Source: Planctomycetota bacterium
GTDB taxonomy: Bacteria; Planctomycetota; UBA1135; GCA-002686595
Assembly (NCBI GenBank): GCA_013140785.1
Contig: JABFRZ010000007.1
Coordinates: forward strand, 1-5,065
DNA: 5,065 nucleotides
Reading direction: 5' to 3'
In this document: positions 1 to 5,065 of the stretch, piece after piece
Numbering within the stretch: the stretch's first letter is position 1
How the letters are laid out: the number at the start of each line of letters is the position of its first letter
Program-made: the position numbers and the translations under genes
Notes under the pieces: model-generated
What the model saw: only the letters and a program-made list of their open reading frames with translations
Databases searched by the model: none
What the model was told of the DNA's origin: nothing

Positions 1-287
1 GTTCGCCGGCGCTGGCGCTGCTCGGCACACGCGCGGACGAGCCCGCGGACTGGCTGCGCACCGGACAGGCCCTCGCGCGGATCCTCTTGCTGGCGCAGGT
101 CGAAGGCGTGTCGGCGTCCTTCCTGAACCAACCCATCGAAGTCCCGGAGCTGCGCTCGCGGGTGCGCGAGCTCACCGGCCGGTCGGGCCATGCCCAGCTG
201 CTCCTGCGCATGGGCTATGGTCCGGAACTCCGGCCGACACCGCGGCGTCCGGTCGAAGAGGTCTTCGTTGCTGATGCCGAGCCATAG
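1..287 (+). CDS. Acg-family FMN-binding nitroreductase-like protein, C-terminal fragment
   Basis: The frame is open from base 3 to the TAG at 285-287, so only about the last 94 residues are present and the start lies left of the window. The segment reads LGTRADEPADWLRTGQAL, then LLAQVEGVSASFLNQPIEVPE, and ends with LLLRMGYG and TPRRPVEEVF. This is the typical C-terminal pattern of the Acg family (Mycobacterium Rv2032-like): a helix with GQAL, a Q-x-x-G-V-x-x-S stretch, the N/D-QPIEVP-x-LR element and a closing RxGYG...TPRRPV motif. The family has the nitroreductase fold. Mycobacterial Acg binds FMN but is reported to lack ordinary nitroreductase activity, so the reaction should be left open. 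The FMN-binding residues lie mostly upstream and cannot be checked. A 143-base gap separates it from the next gene on the same strand. I am confident of the family from the tail but not of the substrate. Confidence 0.85.
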   Translation, partial: SPALALLGTRADEPADWLRTGQALARILLLAQVEGVSASFLNQPIEVPELRSRVRELTGRSGHAQLLLRMGYGPELRPTPRRPVEEVFVADAEP

Positions 288-430
288 CGGGGGCTGACTG
301 TCACGGATCGGGACGCAGAGCGGCGTGTGTCCGGGTCGTTTCCCTCTCCCGACGACTACGCAGCGCGGCCGCCCTTTCTGCGAACTCTGCCGCATGCGCC
401 GAGCCGGCATGTCGAGCGAGAATCACCGCC
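288..430. other. Intergenic gap between the nitroreductase and haem-binding genes
   Basis: This 143-base gap would be expected to hold the promoter of the haem-binding gene if that gene does not read through from the nitroreductase. I see no clear -35/-10 pair, no TTGAT-N4-ATCAA (FNR/ANR) box and no hairpin followed by a T run. A short inverted repeat (CATGC at 393-397 and GCATG at 407-411, 9-base loop) is present but weak. The ribosome-binding site for the gene at 431 is poor; the best purine run is GAGCGAGAA at 414-422. Confidence 0.4.
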
Positions 431-928
431 ATGCGCCTGAAGTCCAACCTGCGTCGCGCGCTGATCACGCTGGTTGTCCTGGGAGTGGGGGTCCAGTTCG
501 TGCCCTACGGCCGGAACCACGCCGCCCCGCCCGTACTGGGAGAACCCACCTGGGATTCGGCGCGCACGCGCGAGCTGGCGCGGCGCGCGTGCTTCGACTG
601 CCACAGCAGCGAGACGCGCTGGCCTTGGTACACGCATGTCGCTCCGGTGTCGTGGCTGGTCCAGCACGACGTCGATGAGGGGCGCGCGGTCTTGGACTTC
701 ACGGCCTGGACACGGCCGTCCGAAGAGGCCTCCGAATCGGCCGAGAGCGTGCTCGAGGGCGAGATGCCGCCGCGGCCGTATCTCTGGCTCCACCCCTCGG
801 CTCGTCTGGATGCCGCCGATCAAGACGCGCTCGTGCAGGGCCTGACCCGGACGTTCGGCTCGGAGGCCACGGGGCGAGACGGCGAGGGCGACGGCGAGGG
901 CGACGGCGAGGACGAGCAGGATGGCTAG
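431..928 (+). CDS. Membrane-anchored haem-binding domain protein (single CxxCH)
   Basis: This 165-residue protein has an N-terminal signal or anchor: basic residues (K4, R8, R9), then a hydrophobic stretch at about 10-24 (ALITLVVLGVGVQFVPYG). The rest is probably periplasmic. The core is the family pattern of the cytochrome-like haem-binding domain (Pfam Haem_bd type): GRNH...PP, WDS-x-RTRELA, then CFDCH at 54-58, where C54 and C57 would bind haem covalently and H58 would be an axial ligand. WPWY (64-67), APVSWLV (71-77) and DVDEGR (80-85) follow. M112 in EGEMPPRPY is the best candidate for the sixth ligand (inferred). The tail at about 149-165 is only G, D, E and Q and looks added. The ATG at 431 sits directly before the basic/hydrophobic leader, which supports this start despite a weak ribosome-binding site. 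The channel gene follows after 62 bases on the same strand, so the two may be cotranscribed. An electron-transfer or redox-sensing role is likely, but no partner is visible. Confidence 0.9.
   Translation: MRLKSNLRRALITLVVLGVGVQFVPYGRNHAAPPVLGEPTWDSARTRELARRACFDCHSSETRWPWYTHVAPVSWLVQHDVDEGRAVLDFTAWTRPSEEASESAESVLEGEMPPRPYLWLHPSARLDAADQDALVQGLTRTFGSEATGRDGEGDGEGDGEDEQDG
881..913 (+). repeat. 12-base tandem repeat coding a Gly/Asp/Glu tail
   Basis: The unit GGCGAGGGCGAC occurs at 881-892 and 893-904, and a partial third copy (GGCGAGGAC) covers 905-913. In frame it encodes repeated G-E-G-D. It forms the acidic C-terminus of the haem-binding protein just before the stop. Tandem units of this kind commonly vary in copy number between strains by slippage. 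Confidence 0.8.
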
Positions 929-940
929 CCCGCATCATCC

Positions 941-994
941 ATGAAGCTCCGGCGTAACGCCGCGACGGTTGCCTTGGCCGGGAGTCTCCGATGA
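941..994 (+). other. Possible 17-codon leader ORF overlapping the channel start
   Basis: An ATG at 941 opens a short frame, MKLRRNAATVALAGSLR, which ends at the TGA at 992-994. The stop overlaps the channel start as ATGA (991-994), the arrangement used for translational coupling. The first ten bases (ATGAAGCTCC, 941-950) are identical to the first ten of the channel gene (991-1000). No good ribosome-binding site precedes 941, while GGAG at 981-984 serves the channel itself. It may be a leader peptide, a remnant of a duplicated start region, or chance. Confidence 0.3.
981..984 (+). promoter_or_regulatory. Ribosome-binding site of the formate/nitrite channel gene
   Basis: GGAG lies six bases before the ATG at 991, inside CCGGGAGTCTCCG. 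This is ideal spacing and supports the ATG at 991 as the start. Confidence 0.65.
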
Positions 995-1797
995 AGCTCC
1001 AATCCGACACGCTCGAGGCCTACTCGCCGGACGAGATCGCCCGCCGCGTCGAATCGATGGGCGTGCGCAAGGCGCGCGCGGACACGACGACCGTGCTCGT
1101 CCTGGCCGTGCTCGCCGGAGCCTTCATCTCCCTCGGCGCGCTCCTCTACACCGTGGTCGTGACCGGGACGAGCCTCGGGTTCGGCGCGACGAGACTCCTC
1201 GGTGGGCTCGCCTTCTGCCTCGGCTTGGTCCTGGTCGTGCTCGCCGGCGCGGAGCTCTTCACCGGGAACAACCTGATCGCCATGGCCTGGGCGTCGCGCC
1301 GCATCACCCTGCCCGAGCTCCTGCGGAGCTGGGTGCTGGTCTACGCTGGCAACATCGCCGGCGCCCTCGGGACGGTCGTGCTCGTGCTGCTCGCGGACGT
1401 CGCTGGGCTGGGCGGGGGAAGCGTGGGCGAAACCGCCCTGGCCATCGCCCGCGCCAAGGCCGAACTCACGCCGCTGGCGGCTTTCGCGCGCGGGATCCTC
1501 TGCAACGCCCTGGTGTGTCTGGCGGTGTGGCTGGCCATGGGCGGCCGGACGCATGCGGACAAGCTGCTCGCGCTCCTGTTCCCGATCGCTGGATTCGTCG
1601 CGCTCGGCCTCGAGCACTCCATCGCAAACTGGTTCTTCCTGCCCTACGCGATCGCGCTCGAGGGGCCGCTCGCGAGCGATCTCTGGGGCGGCGCCGCGCT
1701 CAACCTCGCCCTCGTCACGGCTGGCAACGTGCTCGGCGGCACCGTGCTCGTGGCGGGTGTGTACTGGCTCGCCTACCTGCGCAGGTCATGCGCCTGA
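991..1797 (+). CDS. Formate/nitrite transporter family channel (FocA/NirC type)
   Basis: At 268 residues this is close to the usual length of the family, which forms pentameric inner-membrane channels for formate, nitrite or hydrosulfide. The N-terminal 30 residues are cytosolic. Six hydrophobic segments follow, at about 33-57, 67-92, 110-137, 162-183, 191-222 and 236-263. Family signatures are clear: GAFISLG (43-49), GAELFTGNN (86-94), YAGNIAGALG (118-127), GILCNALVCLAVW (168-180), LEHSIANWFFLP (207-218) and TAGNVLGG (243-250). The functional residues as I recall them for E. coli FocA fall at the same numbers here: T91, K156, N172 and the central pore H209. FocA-like and NirC-like members cannot be separated confidently by eye. 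No pyruvate-formate lyase or nitrite reductase gene is in view to decide the substrate. The start is supported by GGAG six bases upstream. The last 25 bases overlap the 3' end of the convergent kinase gene. Confidence 0.95.
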   Translation: MKLQSDTLEAYSPDEIARRVESMGVRKARADTTTVLVLAVLAGAFISLGALLYTVVVTGTSLGFGATRLLGGLAFCLGLVLVVLAGAELFTGNNLIAMAWASRRITLPELLRSWVLVYAGNIAGALGTVVLVLLADVAGLGGGSVGETALAIARAKAELTPLAAFARGILCNALVCLAVWLAMGGRTHADKLLALLFPIAGFVALGLEHSIANWFFLPYAIALEGPLASDLWGGAALNLALVTAGNVLGGTVLVAGVYWLAYLRRSCA

Positions 1798-3470
1798 CGG
1801 CACTCCGCGCGCGAAGGCGTGCGCGAGTCAGTCCTGCCCTCCAGCTCGATCAGTCTGTCGAAAACGCGCGCGGCCAGGTCCTCGGCCGCGCCTGCGCTGG
1901 TGTCCAAGCGAAGCACGTGGCCGCCGGGAACCTCGTCGAGGGCTTCGAAGGCCGCGCGTGCGTGCAGGTAGGTCTCGAAGTCGGCGTCGGAGGCACCGCC
2001 GCTCACGGCGCGCGCGGTCATGCGTGCGCGCACGACCTCCTCGGACGCGTGCACCTGCACGAAGCAGTAGGGGACGCCCAGACGCGCCGCAGCATCCACG
2101 AAGGGCCGGCGGAACTCGCGCCGTGCGAAGCTCGCGTCCACCACCGCCGAACGGCCGGTGCGCAGCGTGCGCACGGCGTCGTCGAGCAGCGAGCGGTAGG
2201 TACGCTGCTTCGACTCGCTCGTGTAGAGCCCCTGGCCCCAGTCCGCGCGCGCCGAGGTCTCGGCGGCGATCCCCGCCAGCCGCTTGCGGCGCTCGTCGCT
2301 GTGGAACACGGCCGCGCGTAGAGGACGCGCGAGGTGTGTTGCCAGGAAGGTCTTGCCCGTCGCCGGCAGGCCCGCGAGCAAGACGAGCGCGGGCGGCAGC
2401 TCGTAGCCGAGGGCGAGCTGGAGGTAGCGCATCGATTCGCGCCGCAGCTCCTCGCTCGCTTCGCGCGTGAGGCCGGACGCACGCGTCGAGAGCGCCGCGA
2501 CCTTGGCGCGCACGACGGCGCGGTAGCCCTTGTAGAAGGAGAGGAGTAGCGCGATCTCGTGGTCGCCGGACTCCTCGCCGTAACGCCACGCCAGGTAGGC
2601 CGCGAAGCCGGGATAACCGCGAGAATCGAGGTCCATGGCCAGGAAGGCCAGGTCGTTCGCCACGTCCAGGCAACGGAAGCGGCGGTTGAACTCGATGCGG
2701 TCGTAGATGACGAAGCCCCCCGGCATCCCGCAGACGTTCTCGGCGTGCAGGTCGCCGTGGCCCTCGCGAATGCGGCCCGCGGCAACGCGGCGCAAGAGCA
2801 GCTCGCGTTGCTGCGCGAGGAAGCCGCGCGCGCGCACGCGCAGGAAGGCGTGCTGCGTGGCCGTGAGGATCGCGAGCGTGGGCTGCGGCCCCGCCGTCAC
2901 GTGCTCCACGAATGGCGCGAGCTGCTCGAAGTTCTCCTCGATGCTGACGCCGATGCCGGCGGGGGTACCGAACTCATCGATGCCCGGGCCGGTGGGGGCC
3001 GCACGGTGGAACTCGGCCAGGAGCTTGGCCAGCGCATTCATCTGGGCGTTGTCGATCACGCCGTGCTCGAGCAGCCGCGCCAGCATGAGCTCCGCCGGCA
3101 GCCGCACCATCTCGACCGCGTATTCGACGATCTCGCCGTCGCCCGCGCCGCCGATCACGAGGTGCCCGTCCGGGCCGCGCCGGATGGAAACGATCCCCAG
3201 GTGCACCCCCGGCGCGAGCCGTGCGTTCAGGCGCACCTCCTCCTCGCACAGGAAGCGACGCTGCTCGAGCGTGGTCGAATCGATGAAGCCGAGCTCGAGC
3301 GCCTGCTTGAGCTTGTAGACACGCTCCCCCGCGAAGAAGAGCAGCGAGATCAGCGTGCGGCGCGCTTCGATGCGCCCGACCGGACGCGCGTACGCCTCTG
3401 GCCGCGTGAGCTCGGACAGGAGCCACTCGTTGCGCTCGTTCCGCGCGCCGGAAGCGGGCTCGGCGATCAC
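1773..3470 (-). CDS. Two-domain APH-like kinase / P-loop ATP-binding protein
   Basis: This 565-residue protein fuses two phosphotransferase-like halves, as in proteins named bifunctional aminoglycoside phosphotransferase/ATP-binding protein (COG2187 + COG0645). The N-terminal half (about 25-350) resembles an APH/protein-kinase fold: VYKLK at 51-55 (nucleotide-binding lysine region), the catalytic loop HGDLHAEN at 238-245 (D240 as catalytic base, N245 for metal), and IYDRIEFN at 255-262 (D257 in the metal-binding position). The C-terminal half (about 358-545) begins with a Walker A motif, GLPATGKT (367-374, K373). It continues with HSDERRKRLAG (390-400) and a gluconate- or zeta-toxin-kinase-like body. 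The substrate is unknown, and the aminoglycoside name is historical and no evidence of resistance. The start is a GTG whose bases overlap the TGA of the CBS gene (GTGA). The site before it is weak, so translational coupling is likely. The Arg-rich tail (about 545-565) lies outside the domains, and its last codons overlap the convergent channel gene. Confidence 0.9.
   Translation of the reverse strand: MIAEPASGARNERNEWLLSELTRPEAYARPVGRIEARRTLISLLFFAGERVYKLKQALELGFIDSTTLEQRRFLCEEEVRLNARLAPGVHLGIVSIRRGPDGHLVIGGAGDGEIVEYAVEMVRLPAELMLARLLEHGVIDNAQMNALAKLLAEFHRAAPTGPGIDEFGTPAGIGVSIEENFEQLAPFVEHVTAGPQPTLAILTATQHAFLRVRARGFLAQQRELLLRRVAAGRIREGHGDLHAENVCGMPGGFVIYDRIEFNRRFRCLDVANDLAFLAMDLDSRGYPGFAAYLAWRYGEESGDHEIALLLSFYKGYRAVVRAKVAALSTRASGLTREASEELRRESMRYLQLALGYELPPALVLLAGLPATGKTFLATHLARPLRAAVFHSDERRKRLAGIAAETSARADWGQGLYTSESKQRTYRSLLDDAVRTLRTGRSAVVDASFARREFRRPFVDAAARLGVPYCFVQVHASEEVVRARMTARAVSGGASDADFETYLHARAAFEALDEVPGGHVLRLDTSAGAAEDLAARVFDRLIELEGRTDSRTPSRAECRQAHDLRR
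1868..1891. terminator. Candidate 3' stem-loop downstream of the channel gene
   Basis: GCGCGGCC (1868-1875) pairs perfectly with GGCCGCGC (1884-1891) around an 8-base loop. It begins 71 bases past the channel stop, inside the coding sequence of the opposite-strand kinase. Read on the - strand, the stem is followed shortly by TTTT (complement of 1861-1864), the form of an intrinsic terminator, but it would then lie 93 bases before the kinase stop. On the + strand no T run follows, so it would be an mRNA 3'-end barrier at best. It may simply be a product of GC-rich codons. Confidence 0.3.
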
Positions 3471-4348
3471 GGCTGTTCGGCTCGCTCGCCGGCTGCGGCC
3501 ACGAAACAGAGCAGCAGGTCGCGCTGCGTCAGGATGCCGAGGGGGCGTTCGCCGTCCAGGATCGGCAGTGCTCCGATCTTGTGGTCCAGCATGCGCGCGG
3601 CAGCGGTCGAGAGCGGCGTTTCGGGCGCGGCCGTGATCACGCGCGTCGTCAGGACTTCGTGTACGCGTACGGGGTCGAGCACGCGTCGGCCCTCGGACTG
3701 CGCGCAGAGGTCGCGCTGGGAAGCACGCGCCAGCCCGACCCGCAAGTCGCGTTCAGACACGATCCCGCTCAGCGCGCCGTCCTCCAGCACGCACAGGTGT
3801 CCGATTCCGAGGTCGAGCGCCTCCAGCGCTTCCTCGATCGAGGCCGCACAATCGATCGTCGGCAGCGGCGCGTGCATGTGGCTCCGCGCCGGGGCCTCGT
3901 TGTGTGTCTCCCGGCACTGTTTCACGAACGCGCGCAGGAGGTCGGTCTCGGTCACGATGCCTACCAGGCAGCCGCCCTGGATCACCGGGATCGCGCCGAT
4001 CCCGAGGCGGAGCATGTCCTGGGCTGCCTGCAGTGCCGTCGCGCGCACGCCCCGGTAGTGCACCGGATGGCGCATGACCTCGAGCACGCGCTCGGGGCCC
4101 GGCAGCTTGCGGCCGTGTCGGTTGCGCAGCCGGTGCTCGGCCCAGAGGAGGCCGGTGGCCAGGCGCAGGTCGCGGTCGGAGAGCATGCCGAGCACGCGGT
4201 TGCACTCGACCACCGGCAGGTGGCGGAAGCCGTAGCTCTCCATGCGCGCCAGCGCGTCGTCGAGCGTGGCCTGCCGGTCGATGGTGACCGGATTGCGCGA
4301 CATCAGGGAGCGCAACTCCTGCGTGCGTTTGGCGCTGGCGGGGAGCAT
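3467..4348 (-). CDS. Protein with four CBS domains (two Bateman modules)
   Basis: The protein has 293 residues and consists almost wholly of four CBS repeats: about 10-64, 86-140, 152-205 and 228-281. Each ends with the ribose-binding motif S/T-x-x-D: SDRD (57-60), TETD (133-136), SERD (198-201) and TQRD (274-277). Each is preceded by a G-I/M-L/V strand and opens with a short M/V-x-x-x-P/V-V/I-x element. CBS pairs form Bateman modules that bind adenine nucleotides such as AMP, ATP or SAM, so this is most likely a cytosolic energy sensor. No enzymatic or membrane domain is attached. Linkers at about 66-85 and 206-226 are polar and Arg-rich. The ATG at 4348 has GGAG (complement of 4355-4358) six bases upstream. 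The stop codon overlaps the GTG start of the kinase gene, suggesting stoichiometric production and perhaps a direct partnership. Mycobacterial Hrp1 is a two-CBS hypoxic-response protein; this one is twice that size. Confidence 0.95.
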   Translation of the reverse strand: MLPASAKRTQELRSLMSRNPVTIDRQATLDDALARMESYGFRHLPVVECNRVLGMLSDRDLRLATGLLWAEHRLRNRHGRKLPGPERVLEVMRHPVHYRGVRATALQAAQDMLRLGIGAIPVIQGGCLVGIVTETDLLRAFVKQCRETHNEAPARSHMHAPLPTIDCAASIEEALEALDLGIGHLCVLEDGALSGIVSERDLRVGLARASQRDLCAQSEGRRVLDPVRVHEVLTTRVITAAPETPLSTAAARMLDHKIGALPILDGERPLGILTQRDLLLCFVAAAGERAEQP

Positions 4349-4462
4349 GACGGACTCCGTTCCTTGTCCCTACTATTCGACCCGGGCCGGGGGTGCGCAC
4401 CGTGCGCACTAGCGCGTAGGCCATGGCCGAACGTGGACGGTGAGCGCTACGTTCGCGAGCGG
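4349..4462 (-). promoter_or_regulatory. Intergenic region with the candidate promoter of the CBS-kinase pair
   Basis: These 114 bases separate the methyltransferase stop from the CBS start. Reading toward the CBS gene, they hold a 17-base palindrome, a GC-rich stretch and then the least GC-rich patch nearby (complement of about 4368-4380, reading TCGAATAGTAGGG). A -10-like element could lie in that patch, followed by the GGAG ribosome-binding site. No convincing -35 is visible. It could equally be the 3' untranslated region of the methyltransferase mRNA if all three genes are cotranscribed. Confidence 0.4.
4393..4409. promoter_or_regulatory. 17-base palindrome upstream of the CBS gene, candidate operator
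   Basis: GTGCGCAC occurs twice (4393-4400 and 4402-4409) around a single C. Each half is itself palindromic, and together they form an inverted repeat with 8-base arms. It sits 45-61 bases upstream of the CBS start codon, a suitable place for a dimeric regulator. As RNA it could also fold as a hairpin, but no T run follows it in either direction, which argues against an intrinsic terminator. Confidence 0.4.
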
Positions 4463-5065
4463 CTAGCCGCCGTCCGAGGCGGCGCCGAGACGGCGGCGCA
4501 GGTGCGGGCGTTCGACTCGCCGAGCGAGCAAGAGGACCGCGGCCTGCGCGAAGGCGGATGCGGCGAGGCCCGGACCCGAGCGCAGGAGCAGCGCTAAACC
4601 ATAGGCGTGCGCGTAGCCGAGCGAGTACATGGGGTCCGACAGCCAGCGGTACGGCCCGGCTGCGGACAGGCTGCGGTGCTCGCGCGGCACGAAGAAGTCG
4701 CGCCAGTAGAAGGTGCCCTCGTCCAGACTCGCCGCTGCCCAGGTTTTCACGCCGATCCCGAGCACGACCAGCAGCGCTCCCACCGCGAGGCCGAGCCAGT
4801 CTGGTCCGGGCGACTCGAACGTGCCGCGCGTGACTAGGCACAGGGAAACGAGTGCGACGGAGTCGCCGAGCATGAGGCGTGCGGCTACGTCCCGGAACCG
4901 GCGCCACGCCGCTTCGGCGCCGAAGCGGCGCGAGAGCGCCGCGCGTTCGGACTCAGCGCGCAGTGCGTACGCAACGTAGCCGACGTAGGCGAGGCGGCAC
5001 AGCGCGAACCACGCCGCAGCGAGGGGCGCGGAGCCCGTCGCGAGCACCGCCACGGCGGCCAGCAG
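4463..5065 (-). CDS. PEMT/ICMT-family membrane methyltransferase, probably 5'-partial
   Basis: The frame runs from the right edge to the TAG at 4463-4465. A GTG at 5051-5053 could start a 196-residue protein, but codons stay open to the window edge (L-L-A-A before it), so the true start is probably outside. Numbered from that GTG, hydrophobic segments lie at about 5-30, 60-76, 85-107, 145-158 and 162-178. The family signature is GPYRWLSDPMY at 133-143, corresponding to the GPY-x-x-x-x-x-P-M-Y motif of SAM-dependent isoprenylcysteine carboxyl and phospholipid N-methyltransferases. It is followed by a C-terminal VERPHLRRRLG (180-190), the usual E-x-P-H SAM-binding end. GTFYWRDFFVP at 113-123 is a subgroup feature I have seen in phospholipid-methyltransferase-like proteins. 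Such enzymes act in the membrane on lipids or small hydrophobic thiols and amines. The substrate here cannot be told. It lies 114 bases upstream of the CBS gene on the same strand. Confidence 0.8.
   Translation of the reverse strand: MLAAVAVLATGSAPLAAAWFALCRLAYVGYVAYALRAESERAALSRRFGAEAAWRRFRDVAARLMLGDSVALVSLCLVTRGTFESPGPDWLGLAVGALLVVLGIGVKTWAAASLDEGTFYWRDFFVPREHRSLSAAGPYRWLSDPMYSLGYAHAYGLALLLRSGPGLAASAFAQAAVLLLARRVERPHLRRRLGAASDGG
4907..4930. repeat. 24-base perfect palindrome inside the methyltransferase gene
   Basis: The half-site CGCCGCTTCGGC (4907-4918) is followed directly by its exact reverse complement (4919-4930), with no spacer. It codes for R-F-G-A-E-A-A around residues 42-50 (numbered from the GTG) of the methyltransferase. 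It could form a cruciform or hairpin, or bind a dimeric protein. No function can be assigned. Confidence 0.7.

Noticed and set aside
393..411. Short inverted repeat CATGC...GCATG before the haem-binding gene
   Set aside because: Only five pairs with a nine-base loop and no T run; expected by chance at this GC content.
1670..1681. Palindrome CGCTCGCGAGCG inside the channel gene
   Set aside because: Twelve bases of alternating GC-rich codons in a coding region; palindromes of this size are common at this composition.
969..2321. A long + strand open frame of 450 codons across the channel and kinase genes
   Set aside because: It is Arg/Ala/Gly-rich with no family motifs, and it runs across two genes with clear motifs in other frames. 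This is a typical GC-rich shadow.
1773..3470. Aminoglycoside resistance gene
   Set aside because: The APH-like motifs belong to a broad kinase fold. The fusion with a P-loop domain and the coupling to a CBS gene place it in a family with no known resistance role.
2559..4058. A 499-codon + strand open frame opposite the kinase and CBS genes
   Set aside because: The - strand here encodes unmistakable HGDLHAEN and four S/T-x-x-D CBS motifs. The antisense frame shows no domain pattern and is explained by G/C at third positions.
4349..4462. Possible FNR/ANR or DosR-type regulator site before the CBS gene
   Set aside because: Looked for because of the gene content, but no TTGAT-N4-ATCAA or GGGACTNNNGNCCC-like sequence is visible.
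3753..4907. A 384-codon - strand frame spanning the CBS gene, the gap and the methyltransferase
   Set aside because: Its composition is Arg/Ala/Pro-rich without motifs, and it overlaps two well-supported genes in another frame.

Overview
The window is very GC-rich (about 70% by eye), with G/C strongly favoured at third codon positions and genes packed with little or no spacing. This points to a free-living, high-GC bacterium, probably proteobacterial or myxobacterial-like. No marker gene here fixes the taxon. I see no RNA genes, insertion sequences, CRISPR arrays or phage genes.

Layout: the + strand carries the 3' end of an Acg-type nitroreductase-like gene (1-287). After a 143-base gap comes a small membrane-anchored protein with a c-type haem-binding CxxCH motif (431-928), then a FocA/NirC-type formate/nitrite channel (991-1797). 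The - strand carries three genes, listed here in their direction of transcription from the right edge: a PEMT/ICMT-type membrane methyltransferase (4463 to beyond the right edge), a protein with four CBS domains (3467-4348), and a two-domain APH-like/P-loop kinase (1773-3470). The CBS stop codon and the kinase start codon share four bases. The kinase and channel genes converge and overlap by 25 bases at their 3' ends.

How the genes may work together: Acg-type nitroreductases and CBS proteins belong to the hypoxia/dormancy regulon of mycobacteria. Formate/nitrite channels serve fermentation and nitrite handling, and a CxxCH protein points to redox chemistry. A plausible reading is a locus for low-oxygen or energy stress, in which the CBS protein senses adenine nucleotides and is translationally coupled to a kinase of unknown substrate. 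This is inference from gene content. I found no convincing FNR/ANR or DosR-type box in the intergenic gaps.

The more unusual sequence structures are a 17-base palindrome upstream of the CBS gene, a 24-base perfect palindrome inside the methyltransferase gene, a 17-codon mini-ORF whose stop overlaps the channel's start codon, and a hairpin just beyond the channel stop. None of this amounts to a clearly new system. The coupled CBS-kinase pair and the palindromes deserve the closest look.
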